Source: Gyromitra esculenta
Taxonomy: Eukaryota > Ascomycota > Pezizomycetes > Pezizales > Discinaceae
Length of the DNA: 64,000 nt
NCBI GenBank assembly: GCA_038503075.1
Contig: JBCAML010000020.1
Location: 1,178,001 to 1,242,000, forward strand
Reading direction: 5' to 3'
The notes below the pieces were generated by a model. It was not told the origin of the DNA. It made no database searches and saw only the letters and a program-made list of their open reading frames with translations. Below, one piece after another: positions 34,135 through 45,340 of the stretch (position 1 is its first letter; each line of letters begins with the position of its first letter). The position numbers were made by a program, and so were the translations under genes.

Positions 34135-36732
34135 TTAGAGAAAGGCCACTGTAATATCTCTCTTCTCCAGTGTCACTTTCTCTCTCGATGCCTCCTTCCA
34201 CCCCATCTCCTCACCACCAGCAACAACTGGCCCAAACTGCGAGTTAACTGCATTTTCAATATCCACACTCGACATCTGGCTCAACACACTCCGACTGCGA
34301 TAAATTACTGGCTGCAACCCCAACCCCTGACTACCAGATCTGAGCATATTTTTGCCCTTGAACTTTTTGCCGTCCTTGGTATTGCTCTGTGACTCGTTCT
34401 CCTTGTTTTTGAGTTTGAGACCGGGACTGTAGTTTTGACTGTTGTTACTAGGAGTAGTCCTAGGTGTATTTTTGGGAGTGTTATTATAGTTCTCGTTACT
34501 AGTAAGAATACTGCTGCGACTCCAGTTCGGACTGTAATCTTTAATTTTGAGTCCACTTTTAATCTTCATCTTTGTTGCAGGGGCATTCAGGTTACTATTG
34601 CCAACACTGCGGTGCATATACTCACTACGTCTCTGTGGTAGTGGTGGGATTTTCTCCGGTGGAGTGTTAGTGGTGGTGCTGCGAGTATACACACTTGAAG
34701 TGCTTATATTCATATTTTCCATAACGCCAGTAGCTTTCCTATACCGGCTTGGTGTCGACTCCCTTGCCTCTTCGTCAGCAGAGCTCGAGTAAGGGAAGAA
34801 AGTTGATGCAGATTTAGCCATGCGCAGTTTCCTTTCTGGTGTGGACATCGACTTAGTCGGAGTAATATTTAATGGCGCCGGTGTAATACTATCACGGTTG
34901 CTATCCTGGCTAGTTCTCATCCTTGAATTCATGTTCATAATTCTCTTTTCCGCTTCTGCTGCTGGAGTCCCACTTAGCCACACGTTAGTGCCGCTCGTAG
35001 TCTCATCAGCATTCTCCTGTCGATAGAAAATCGGTAACGCGGGTATTGGCGGAGAATAAAACGACTCGTTTTCATCCCCGGAGTTCTGTCTCAACTTTCC
35101 ACTATTCTTCCTAATAGCAGTAACTACGGTGTTTGTTGATGCAGCTGTGTATGGTCTTTCAAACATACCTTCCTCCTCCGGCCGCAGTCCCAATCCTGGT
35201 GCGTAGTAGTATCCAGGTCCATGAACATATTCTGCCTCTTCCCTCTTCGCGCGAGGCGAACCCCTATCTAGACGCTTCATTAATGCGGAGTAAACTCTTT
35301 TTGCTTCGTAGCTTTTCTGAGTCTGCTGCTTCTCAAAAGACGGTGGAGAGTAAATATCCTCCTTTACTTTGTTTGGCATGTTCTCGTCGATTATAGATAG
35401 TCGCTTCTTACCTGCCAGATAGTTTCTATCCAGCGTAGCATTCCATGTCGACATCCCGTCTGTAAGTATTGACATATCCCGGTGAGACGGTGGCCTCGGC
35501 GGGGACGCCTCCCCAATCGATCCTGTGACAGAATGCACCATTTCATATGATGGAACATGCCTAAAAGTTGGAGCCCTCGATACGACAGCCGGCCGAATCG
35601 TCAAATTATTCGGGTCTGGAATATCTAAGATATTCTCATGCAATTCATTAGGCGAGACATAATCCCTAAAATGCTGTCTTGTGCTCGTGACGTGCTGCTC
35701 TGGAAATGCCGGTTCCATCTTAACCTGTTTTCCAAATGCCCTCCTCATGGTGTCAAAGAAGGAGGCCGACATTTTTCTTGCTTTTTCACCAACCACCTTC
35801 TTAACCGAATGTTCCTTCTCATCACCTTGCTCTTTTTTCTTTCCACGAACTGTCTCAGGGAATGCAATCGGCTTCTGCCCACGTCTTGATGATGCGGAGA
35901 GATAAAACGACTTTCGTTCCTTCACAATTGGTCTTTCCTCTGCGTACTGCCGCCTCAGCGACTCTGGCATGAAATCCGTTCCTCCACGAAGAAAAGACAT
36001 AGATTTTCTCCGGCTGCCAACACCCTCTGGGGACAGCTTAGAAGAATAAACCACAGACGACGGATATTCGTCACTCGGTTGTTGTTGGAACACCTGTCCA
36101 ACACTAAATACAGACTTCGTCTTTCGAAGTCTACGATATGAGGACGGAGTGCTAGTCTCAAAAGAGCAGTCTTCGGAATCGGTTGTCGTAAAATTCATCG
36201 AATGGCGAGCACGGGGCGTGAATCGTTGCTGCTCTAAACTCTCCTGCATGCCCCATCTCCTTGCCTTGGCAGTGTCGGTCTCACTAACATCCCCAGGAGA
36301 TGAAGAAGCGTCGTAAGACATCCGCCCATTAACTGCTGCAGACACTTTAGTAGTATTAGAAACATTGGCTATGTTAGCTGCTTTAGAAACAGCAATTGTA
36401 GTGCCATTAGACAAGATTGATGGCCCATTAGCAGTAGCTGTTAAGTACCCATCATCACCCTTTGCGTCTGCTATACCCTCGTCTAGATAGCGGTTATCAA
36501 CAGGAGTCGAAAACCTGACTATCTGGGATTTCCGACGTTGCAAGTAGTCACCGTAGGCACGTTGAGCTGCAGCAACAGCCTGCTGGCTCCTCTCCTCGGG
36601 TGCCAGCATCTCGGATCTAGTTGGTGTAGGGTGCGAGACAGTTTTGGCTCTGCGGAGCCGGCTGCTGCGGCGGATAGTGGCATTCGCAGTAGCTGGGCTG
36701 GGTGAGGAAATGGTATTGCGGCGAGAAAGCAT
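34135..36732 (-). CDS. Large disordered Ser/Thr/Arg-rich protein, function unknown
   Basis: Single-exon gene. I place the start at the ATG at 36732 (MLSRRNTISSPSP), giving 865 residues; the in-frame codons further upstream lack an ATG. The protein is hydrophilic, has no signal peptide or membrane segment, and looks intrinsically disordered. The N-terminus is strongly basic (RRSSRLRRAKTVSH). Several RKS/RRKS/RKT sites resemble basophilic kinase sites. A helical patch with EERSQQAVAAAQRAYGDYL lies near residue 50. The C-terminus ends in a mixed-charge helix, EKVTLEKRDITVAF. No domain is recognised; fungal proteins like this are often scaffolds or cell-cortex/septum factors, but nothing in the sequence proves that. 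Confidence 0.75.
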   Translation of the reverse strand: MLSRRNTISSPSPATANATIRRSSRLRRAKTVSHPTPTRSEMLAPEERSQQAVAAAQRAYGDYLQRRKSQIVRFSTPVDNRYLDEGIADAKGDDGYLTATANGPSILSNGTTIAVSKAANIANVSNTTKVSAAVNGRMSYDASSSPGDVSETDTAKARRWGMQESLEQQRFTPRARHSMNFTTTDSEDCSFETSTPSSYRRLRKTKSVFSVGQVFQQQPSDEYPSSVVYSSKLSPEGVGSRRKSMSFLRGGTDFMPESLRRQYAEERPIVKERKSFYLSASSRRGQKPIAFPETVRGKKKEQGDEKEHSVKKVVGEKARKMSASFFDTMRRAFGKQVKMEPAFPEQHVTSTRQHFRDYVSPNELHENILDIPDPNNLTIRPAVVSRAPTFRHVPSYEMVHSVTGSIGEASPPRPPSHRDMSILTDGMSTWNATLDRNYLAGKKRLSIIDENMPNKVKEDIYSPPSFEKQQTQKSYEAKRVYSALMKRLDRGSPRAKREEAEYVHGPGYYYAPGLGLRPEEEGMFERPYTAASTNTVVTAIRKNSGKLRQNSGDENESFYSPPIPALPIFYRQENADETTSGTNVWLSGTPAAEAEKRIMNMNSRMRTSQDSNRDSITPAPLNITPTKSMSTPERKLRMAKSASTFFPYSSSADEEARESTPSRYRKATGVMENMNISTSSVYTRSTTTNTPPEKIPPLPQRRSEYMHRSVGNSNLNAPATKMKIKSGLKIKDYSPNWSRSSILTSNENYNNTPKNTPRTTPSNNSQNYSPGLKLKNKENESQSNTKDGKKFKGKNMLRSGSQGLGLQPVIYRSRSVLSQMSSVDIENAVNSQFGPVVAGGEEMGWKEASREKVTLEKRDITVAFL

Positions 36733-37137
36733 GGTGATAGTGATTGGTGAATGATTCACAATTATTGTTGATGAAGTTTGTGGCTATAAAACCATGAGAT
36801 GAGAGCTTAAAGATCAATGAGATGCCTTCGAGACGTATTATTTGAAGTTATATCACGCGCAAGTGACCTGCTAGCGTGAACGTCACGAGAGGTCACTCGA
36901 GCCAAAACACAGTAACGGACCATTTCAAATGCATTCTGGGAATATCGAACGGCTATTCTAGATAACTTGTCTATCCACTAAAAATCGACAGCCTTCCCTA
37001 CTACCACGCTCAACCGGAGGGAAAAAACAAGACCAAAACCGGTCGATGAAAATTAGAAAATCCCAAGAATGAAATCGCGTTCCTTCGTGCAACCACAGAA
37101 TTTTACAGCGCATTTACACAGACCTAAAATCCATCAA
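36733..37137. other. Intergenic, no gene seen
   Basis: About 400 bases upstream of the 865-residue protein gene and just beyond the 3' end of the peptidase gene. It presumably holds the promoter of the former; no clear TATA box on the minus strand. Confidence 0.4.
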
Positions 37138-38898
37138 CTAAGCAAGACTTCCCATAGGATCCCACAACGGCAAAACAATAGGATCCTGCTTAAGCACGTC
37201 TAAAATCTCCTTGCTAACAAACGCAGGGTCAACCACTGCTTGATAGCAGTACTCGCTCATCCAATCGTCGCTCATGATAAGATAACCCTTCTCGCCAGAG
37301 GTTTCACCCCACGAGTTCTCTATCCGCCATTTTACTGGCTTCCCGTCAACAATGTGAACTCCACTGAGAACCATGGCGTGGGTCATTGAGCTCTCGCCTG
37401 TGAGAAGCCTTTGCCCTTTGTCCATCCCTAGAGTGACATTGAATCCGAGTTCGTAGTCGAATAGGTTCGTGTCTAAGACTCCCTTCTGGGTTTCTATAAA
37501 TTTGCCAACATCGCATCCAAAAAAGATAGGGCGCTGCGCTTTGATCATGGCGATACAGGCTGCTTTCATGGTCTTTTTTCGGTCAGCTTTGTCATACAAT
37601 TATGGAGGTCAGGTGACTCACATCCATGTCAACGTTAACATATCGTATACCCCTCCCACCAACGATATTTCCCAGGCGCTCTACGGTTAATAGCCTATTA
37701 TAGGGATTTCTCGGGTCGTTGACCAACGAGAATCTCTCCCCGACACCTTTATCGCCGGAACCCATGATATCGCCTCCCAAAACATTATCCAAGATCCCAG
37801 CAGCACCGATCGAGACAGCCCCAATGTTCTCCTTGTAGAAATCTAGTGGAGTGATGGTCAGGGAATGAAATTTCCCGTCCTTCTCGTAGTAGTTCCATGT
37901 GAAAGTGTCATCAGGCTTAGGAGGGACACCGAGTGCGAGGACGAGAATACCGTAGACTTGCTGGACGATTTTGGCTTTGTATGTTTGGAGCTCATCAGAC
38001 TTGCTGCTGCTGGAGGAGCTCGCGATGTCACGGCTGCGGGAAAAATATGTTAGTCCGATATACCAATTTTGGAGAGGAATCACACTTACAGGATTAAAGC
38101 AGCTTCGCGAAGCTTGGCTGTGATAAGCCAATTGATGCGGGATGAGGCCTTGGCGTTGAATGAATCAGGGTATAGAGCTTGAGGGACCAATCCGTATTTC
38201 TCAACTAGGTTGACAACCATATCCCATTGCCCACCATCCCCAACGGGGGAGTGAAGCAGATACTGTACCAGCCTGCCATCCAACGGTTGATCGACAGTAT
38301 CGATAACCTCTATCCAGAACCGTCTTCAATTAGCAAATGAATTTCAAGACCCCTCATATTGAATAAACTTACGCTCTAAGAAAAAGTTTGCCTTCTCTAG
38401 TTTATCCCAGAAAAATAAATAACTCTGTGACAGCTGGAATCCGCCAAGTTTGTATTTCTTGATCAGGCCTATACGGAAGACGTTGGTACTCGCGAAAAGC
38501 CAGCATCTTCCTGAAGACATCTGGTTTGTCACCGGAGAGCCCTCCGAGTCGATCTTGTCACTGAAAATGTGGGTGTCATTCAGCAGCACCGATGGCCTTT
38601 GCAAGATAGATGTGGCAGCGTGTGTGCTGAGCGCAGCAAGTGCAAGTCGATTCTAGATACGATTTGTTAATTACAGTCAAACGTGAATAAATACTAGGAG
38701 CCGCACCTTGGGATTCGCGAAAAGCTTCTCTTCCCACTTTACCACCGCCGAGAGTCGGAGAGAAAGTGAAGGTTCGATATCTGAATCCCCACTTTCATCA
38801 CGGAAGGACAAATCGCTGAGTTTTGAGTCTAGGCGTGTTCTATCCTTCTCGGAAACGGGATATGTAGTGACACGCGACTTGGAGTGAGAGGAACCCAT
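37138..38898 (-). CDS. BLH1: Bleomycin hydrolase-type cysteine aminopeptidase (peptidase C1B)
   Basis: Exons on the minus strand: 38898-38707, 38652-38373, 38309-38090, 38033-37622, 37572-37138 (512 residues, close to the family's usual length). The papain-like active site is complete: Cys in MSSGRCWLFAS, His in MTHAMVLSG, Asn in ENSWG, with the oxyanion Gln in NQMSSG just before the Cys. The family (yeast Lap3/Gal6, human BLMH) forms hexameric cytosolic barrels that trim peptides from the N-terminus and detoxify homocysteine thiolactone. The C-terminus ends in MGSLA; in relatives the C-terminal tail sits in the active-site cleft and confers aminopeptidase action. The N-terminal extension begins MGSSHSK, matching the N-myristoylation pattern (Gly2, Ser6), which would place the enzyme at membranes; yeast Lap3 also has an alternative N-terminal form. 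A TATATA element lies about 80 bases upstream. Confidence 0.95.
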
Positions 38899-38975
38899 TT
38901 TTTTTCTCTCGCTGAAGTAGAAACAGAGCAGTATGAGGGAGGGAGATGAGGTTGCAGAAAAGGAGGGAGAATGGC

Positions 38976-38983
38976 TATATATT
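38976..38983 (-). promoter_or_regulatory. Candidate TATA box of the bleomycin-hydrolase gene
   Basis: The minus strand reads TAATATATAG about 80 bases upstream of the ATG at 38898. Position fits a core promoter; not tested. Confidence 0.4.
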
Positions 38984-41352
38984 ATTGACGGACAGGAGGG
39001 TAAGAGCTGCTTATCTATCAAGGGACTCAGAATAGGCTAGGGACAAGACACTACAGTGGGACAAAGCCTATGCAAGGGTTCTGGGATATGGCCGTCTCTG
39101 CATGTCTTGATACGCTCTCTGTAGAGCCGTAAAATGATAGAATATCGCAGAGTGCGTCCAATTGCTGCGCCTTCTCCGCATCCTTCGGCACGCTAGCAAC
39201 GCTTCCCCACGCCCATCAGCTTGAGCTGTCCAACAAGGTGTTGTCGGGGCCACGCGAATTACGAAGATAACCGATGGAATCGTCCGATAACACTCACTAT
39301 GCTATTTCCAGCCAGCAAGCAATGTCTGTCACGAGCACCCTTCGAAACCGTGTGTGCCAAGACCCCCCCAGACACATATCACCACAGCAACAGTAAAGTA
39401 CCCAACGACCTCCATTCTCAGCGTTGCTTATTGTGATGGGGAGATTGGTAATTTGGGGTATTTACCAATTTACGACTTGATACTCGCTATTGCAAGTTAC
39501 TTTTTTTTATTTGTGCATCGAGCTCTTTGCCTCATCGCTAGGTTTTGGCATTGTTGTCGTGATACTGGCGGAATCTTGCGTCAAGCAGAGCCCAGCACAT
39601 GGCCCGGATCTCCTCGCACTCAACCGATAATGTCCAATTCAACCGCTCCTATTTCTAGCCGTTTGCAAGGGTGTACGTGAGATTGATCGATCATGATCAG
39701 GGCGCATTGCCTGAATCTACAGGGGATCGGTCTCAGAAATGAACGTTCTTGCAGGATGTTATTGCATAACGGAACGGAGCATCAAGATCTAACGTGTCCC
39801 CTTTTCGGCATTCCGGGAACTCAGGTGCAGATGCGAGGTGATATCAGAGGGATGTTTTTATTTGGAGTTCTGGATTCGAGGTCTGGATTGAGATGCCTAT
39901 TTGTGCGGCTTAAAGTCAACGGCTACGTTTTAAACCTGAAATCTAGCGGCATTGAGATTTTGACCTATGAATTGGTCAACAAAAACTTCGTAGTTCAGGT
40001 ATGGATCACATGGTTTTGTGTCTTTCCCATGATAACCCAGCATCATAAATGGTCTTAACCAATCTCGCTGGTCGAGTCTACGAATACAGTATTAGATCTT
40101 TAGACGGTACGCCTAACTCGCATGACCAGAAATATTTGCAGCTGAGAACGATATGATTAAACCTGGCCCATAGCACCATACATCATCGCTTATATTCCAG
40201 CGAGGGCTCAGCTACATGTAGCTCACGCTTTTACCCTAGCTGATAACATCAAATAGGAAGATTGATCTACGTGTCAATAAAATAAGGATCTGATGGGAGT
40301 TACAGTTAATGTGGTACAGTTCTTTCAATTGTATCCCACGTGAACTTTCTTCGTTCATCATCCTCTCATCTATATTCTAGTGTTGCACATTTCCTAAAAT
40401 CTATATTTGTATTCTCATTAACAAGAGTCGCATGTGATCGAGTGTCGGCCCAACCTAAACTATAACATGATTAAGCTTTGCCAGAAACCAGAAGCCTGCA
40501 GCACCCATTCTATTGCCGCCGCTGGCCCACCAATAACCCGCATCAAATGATCTAGCTTAGCCCTAATGAAAAAAACTCTTGTAAATATTATGCCCTACGC
40601 CCCCCTCGCTCTTTCACTTCAACGTTCAACCCCCAGCTGTCTCCTTCCTCACTACTCTCCATCTCCACATCGAACACGACAGCCAGCAGTACCATCTACT
40701 AACAGAGTGAATAAACCCCATCCTACTGCTGCTCTCTTTCGACTGGTTAATTGATTGGGCTAATTGGGGCTTTCTAAGCTATTTTCGAGGGTTAGTGATA
40801 TGGTACGCTGTTTTCCATCGTGGTGAGAGCTGATGAGCGATGTGATAGTTTTTTTTAGCAGCTATCTTGGAATTGATGGCGTTTAACTTAATTTTGATAG
40901 CAACGTCTGCTGTTAATAGCTTTTCCTATCTCTCTTTCCCTCGCTCCCAATTTCTCGTACAACCGCTGATATATTTCGCTGCACACTGCTAGACGACTAA
41001 TTTAACTCGCCAATCTACTAAGATCACCCTCTCCATGTTTTACAGAGTCATTTTTCTAGATTCGCTAACTTGCTTATTTAGCGATAGGCTTGGTTTAGAT
41101 ACGGTATCAGTAATTATCCACACCAATCGCTATCACGTTTACTCCAGCCGAATTCATTGATATCGGAGTATATATCAGTTTCAGCACAATCCACCTCTTG
41201 GGAGCCATTTCCTTCGGATATCTCCTAACTGCGTCTGACCGAATATAGGTTGCACTATAAAATATCTCCCATTTTCACCAACGTTTTGGGTATCCCACAA
41301 AGCTCTATGATGAGTGGAGCGGAAGATCCTACATCCTAGAATCGACAACTGG

Positions 41353-41650
41353 TACCGTATTTACTAGGTTATAAGCAACTCGGATTTTAGAGTCCAAATA
41401 AAGTTTTTGTTTCAGCCACTATCGGGGATCCGGGAGCATGCTCAAATAGATATCAGAGCCGAAATCAGAGGCTCACAGACCCTCCCTCGGGCTCAAGGAG
41501 CTCATTTTGGGACTTTAGCCTCCTCAGGTGACCCTTTTGGGCAAGAATTGGCGGAAAGCCTGTGCTTTTGTAACCATCGAGCACGGACTTTGTCTCAAAC
41601 TCTATTTTGATCCTAAAATGGGAGTTGGTTATAACCCAGTAAATACGGTA
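41353..41650. mobile_element. Non-autonomous DNA transposon (MITE-like), about 298 bp, TA-flanked
   Basis: The two ends are long terminal inverted repeats: about 47 of 57 bases match between the left end starting TACCGTATTTACTAGGTT and the reverse complement of the right end starting TACCGTATTTACTGGGTT. Both begin with TA, so a TA target duplication with CCGTATTTAC termini fits a Tc1/mariner-pogo type element. The interior of about 190 bases has no transposase frame, so it would need help from another copy. The arms differ at several sites, so the insertion is not recent. Confidence 0.75.
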
Positions 41651-42396
41651 TTACTTTTGGCGTAGGGGCTTATATTTCTCTCTGGGCTGAACCTGTGCAA
41701 GTCCTTACCTAGATATGCATACTTCACATCTAGATGCATTCCATACTCTTTATTCTTGACCAGTATCTATCTCACCTCTATTTAACTTGGCTAATGATGT
41801 TCAAGATCACATGAATAAGTAAAATAACTGTTAATCTCCAGGCGCTTAACTTTGGATTATACTAGGTTGAGGTAATTTTAAAGTTTATCACAGTTGTGCG
41901 TATTCTATGGCTTTACGTAAACGCTCTTCCTCGCAAAGAGCCTTTTATTCTTTAACTATAAAGCTAGATAAGAATAGTTTATCTCCAGTTGACACTATTG
42001 ATAGAAAAGAGAGGAGAAGCTTTGGAGTTATGCAGTTATCTAAATACTGATCTGAGCAAGATATTTTCTATCTATGAACGGAGAAACAGGGAGAGATCCT
42101 TGGAACTTCTTGCTCGCAGCAAAGAAAACCTCTATAAAAAAAAAGAGGTAGCTCAAGCCAGCCATGATAACCCCCCAAAAAACTCCGGAGACATACGGCA
42201 GGATCCGCTTTCATTCTCACGGTCTCCTAAAATAAAGTTTGAATATAAAGATTTCCTAAGAAGGGAAATTAATCCTTTCTTCATATTCGCAAGGGTCGTT
42301 GAGCTCTTCGTCGGATAAATATTGTCAATAAGATTACCACATTTCAGGATCAGTAATCAATAAGAAAACAAGAACTTCACAATTTCTGTCCGGCCT

Positions 42397-43357
42397 CTAA
42401 ACCACATTGCAATCCACCATCATTGTGAGTACAATGTCAGGTCCAACAGGGTACATCTCATGCACCCTAATCATCATGATCTCCTTGATCTCTGCATAGA
42501 ATGGGCTCAGCTCCGATGCCATATAAAGGAATGTCGCAACTGCCATGCAATGTTGAACATTAAACGTATTTCGTCCTGAGAAATATTTCGATTAGTTTAG
42601 AAGATAGATAAATAGAAGAATAAACCGCTTACCAAGCGCAGACTCTAACATTTGACAATAAATAGGATACCAGGTCGGTAGACTCTTATAGTCGACGCCA
42701 TAGGGGAAATGCATGGGTACGGACTCGGAGCTGTGATGTGCTTGTATGAAATTTTCGACAAAGCTCTTGACAAAGCAGATCGCATTGAAAGCGTAGTCTG
42801 GCCCCTTTAACTTCGCAAGACTTCGGATCTTCCATTCAAGCCAAAGCGCCCGCCGATCGTTGAGCACAGGATAATTATTTTGCTCCGAATTCAATTGTGC
42901 TTCAGAGACAGATCCGGCGACTGCCCGTGTATCCGAGCTAGCATTCGATCTAGAGCAGGACTCGGGACCTGACTCGAGATCAGACTCGGATTCTGGTTTG
43001 GAATCTGGCCCTAAATCTGACACAGCATCTGGTACGGTATCTGCCCGACGTTAATATGGATGATAATTAATGCGAATTTGGATAAGAATTACCAGCGGTT
43101 CCCTCAGGTTTAGTAGTGTAGCTCGTATCGATAATCGCCATAGCGGCTCTTTCCTCGGGTGTTACTAGGAAGATGTCTATGTGTGGGACTGCACCTTCAG
43201 TAGTATCTTCATGGTATACTTGAGGTTTCTGTCCGGTGTAGGGATATATATATCGATATCGAGGTTGTGGGGACGATGTATTATATGGAAGAGAATACCA
43301 TGCTTCACATTCTCCGTCTGGGTCGCAGCCGTAAAAACAGTAATTGCTGCAGGGCAT
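42397..43357 (-). CDS. Hypothetical protein with acidic Ser/Glu/Asp linker (three exons)
   Basis: Exons on the minus strand: 43357-43093, 43040-42633, 42575-42397 (283 residues); both introns have GTAATT/GTAAGC donors, clear CAG acceptors and conserved phase. I chose the ATG at 43357 because the in-frame codons upstream lack an ATG. The N-terminus is cysteine-rich (MPCSNYCFYGCDPDGECEAW), which may bind metal or form disulphides. It is followed by a Tyr/Pro-rich part, a low-complexity acidic linker (PDSKPESESDLES), and a C-terminal folded-looking helical part with RALWLEWKIRSLAKLKG and FLYMASELSPFYAEIKEIMM. I recognise no family. The intact splice sites argue for a real gene. It is transcribed divergently from the SRR1-like gene. 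Confidence 0.6.
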
Positions 43358-43818
43358 ATTGAGCCAGCTGCTTTTTGGGGTTTTCGGTTGCAAGAAGGAA
43401 GGGAGTGAAACCTGAAGTATTTCAAGTCCAAGCTGGAACCCTATTCTTTTTTAGGGTGGATTTTAATGAGCGGGTGTGACATTTTGGACAGGGCGAGTTA
43501 GCCCAGCCGATGTAAAAAGCGCCTGGTTAGTTTGGGCGAGTAGGTTCGCATAGAATCTCAACAGTGCTCGACTTAATTATATTGCTCGTATATTGTATCC
43601 CGTTGAGCATTGTATTTCTTGAGTGACTTATGGTGGTGAGGATTTTGATCGCAATTTTGGGTCACAATTCATCACTCAGCTAAGCTAGTCAGAAATTCTA
43701 TTATTAGTAATCGATACTGTGGTTTCGTAGCCTCGTTACCCGGCAACCCACCAATAATTCAAGACAAAAATTCTACATCACACATCCCCACTCTGTTAAG
43801 CTCGTGGAATCTAAACCT
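43358..43818. promoter_or_regulatory. Divergent intergenic region
   Basis: About 460 bases separate the starts of the three-exon hypothetical gene (minus) and the SRR1-like gene (plus). It presumably serves as a shared promoter region. No operator-like repeat or clear TATA box stood out. Confidence 0.35.
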
Positions 43819-45045
43819 AGTATGTACCACCTAATTCGAGCTTACAAGATCTAAAGCAGCTAATCGATATCTATCAGTGTCCCGCCGAAATAATAGGATC
43901 ATAAATTCGTTAGACGGCTGGAGTAATGTTATTGGCAAAGGACGTTCACCACTTCGAAAACCATCGGAGCTTAATAAGCTAGGTCCCTGGGATGATCCAA
44001 TAATTCCAATCGACTATGAGAAATGGCGTAAAGAGACAGAATCAAGTTTGGCGGAGAAAGCGGCCGAGATAAAGGAATCGGAGCTATGGGAAGCCATCAA
44101 GAACGAAACCCAGAAATTCGCCGACACTAGGAGTGCCAAAATCCGAAATGTTGTTGTCTTAGGGCTAGGGAGTCTTTCCGGGAATACAAAAGAGAGCAGT
44201 CTCTACCAGCTAGCTTTGATTATGGAGATTTGCGCACTGCTTCGTAAGTTTCTTACTATCTATCCTGCTCAATCTAGGCTCCGCTAACGGAAATCGAATG
44301 AGACCAGAAAGCCGCAATGAACACCACTGCTGCTATTCGGTTTACTTTCAAGATCCTGCTTTCACCTCAGCAGATGTTAGATTCTTCCAGGAAGAAAGAA
44401 AGGCAGTAGTCCTTCAGCACCCCGAGGCAGAAACTCACATTGATGGAGAAACGCTACTCTATGCTCCGCATCTCGAATACGAAATCCTTCAAGCCACCCT
44501 GAAATATCGCCCATCACTCGTTTTCTGTAACGACATGCAGAATTTTCTTGATACGTATGTTAAATACTCCGACCATCTAATGAAGTTTCTCCCTAATTTA
44601 CGGAAGCAGAAAAATCACGAGAGGAAACGAATACCTGGAATTCAAAGATTTTATTAAAGATTATAATCATTTCGTGCTTAGAAACGTCGATAAGCATCAT
44701 GACATCGGCAATGGCAGGGCGTTTAATCATTCCGCTTTATATTGGCACAAACAAAAGCCGACTTCCGATGTTGAGAGTACGAAAGGCGGGCAGGAAATGG
44801 AATCTACGTCCAGCAAAACCAAAAAAATTATAGGAAGTTCCGAGGATGGGATAAAACAGTTCGATGATGAAAGTCTTCAAGAGATCGTTGTGAATATGAA
44901 AAGCTATAACATTTACGTTGAGAACTCCCATTATATTGATCAAAGGGATAGAGCCTTCCACCTACCCGTTTTTCCGACCGAGTCGGCTGAAAATTCCATT
45001 CAAGAACTAGATTACATTTCTCTTGTCTCGGATCAGACTCGGTAA
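43819..45045 (+). CDS. SRR1-like domain protein
   Basis: Exons: 43819 (the A of ATG), 43878-44243, 44308-44554, 44610-45045 (349 residues). The core matches the SRR1-like domain: VVVLGLGSLSG, then QLALIMEIC, VYFQDPAFTSADVRFF, and DGETLLYAPHLEYEILQATL. Plant SRR1 acts in phytochrome-B and circadian signalling and yeast/animal relatives affect heme or transcription; in filamentous fungi the domain is common and poorly understood. There is no in-frame ATG before residue 115 of the open frame, but an intron at 43820-43877 (GTATGT donor, GCTAATC branch, ATCAG acceptor) joins A to TG and makes an ATG followed by SRRNNRIINSLDGW. Intron 44555-44609 joins the frame into TRGNEYLEFKDFIKDYN; without it the frame stops after RFY. 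If the start intron is not real, this may be a pseudogene. Confidence 0.8.
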
Positions 45046-45340
45046 CTTTCTGTGAGGCAACTAGCAAAGCGGACAAGCACTTCTTGAGGATAAAACTAAT
45101 TGCTACAACAATTCTTATCCGAGGACCCACAAACTGTTCTAAACCTGCCATTAACAATGAAAAATCTTGTTATAAACAAAAAAACCTCCACCCAAGGGAC
45201 TTTTCGCTTATCTAGTCCCTAGAATCCAAAAGGCTTGTTTTTCTGCTTCTTCAATCCCTTCCTTCCCCCCTTCATTCAAATGAAGAATGAAGAAAACGCC
45301 ATTGGAGTCAGCTTGTATGACATATGCGGCTAGCTCTTTA

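Larger units (their letters stand above)
38899..42396. other. Intergenic stretch with one mobile-element footprint
   Basis: About 3.5 kb without a gene I can support. A 121-codon frame with ATG at 39693-40058 and a 109-codon frame without ATG at 41989-42318 show no known motif. The inverted-repeat element at 41353-41650 lies here. The rest is AT-rich, with TATA-like and poly-T patches. Confidence 0.5.

Noticed and set aside
39693..40058. 121-codon frame with ATG
   Set aside because: No recognisable motif or compositional support; isolated in intergenic DNA.
41989..42318. 109-codon frame (lysine/arginine-rich)
   Set aside because: No ATG at its start and no homologous pattern recognised.
44555..44660. 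Apparent frameshift in the SRR1-like gene after residues LPNLRKQ
   Set aside because: A 55-nt intron with GTATGT, CTAAT branch and GCAG restores the frame, so a mutation need not be assumed.
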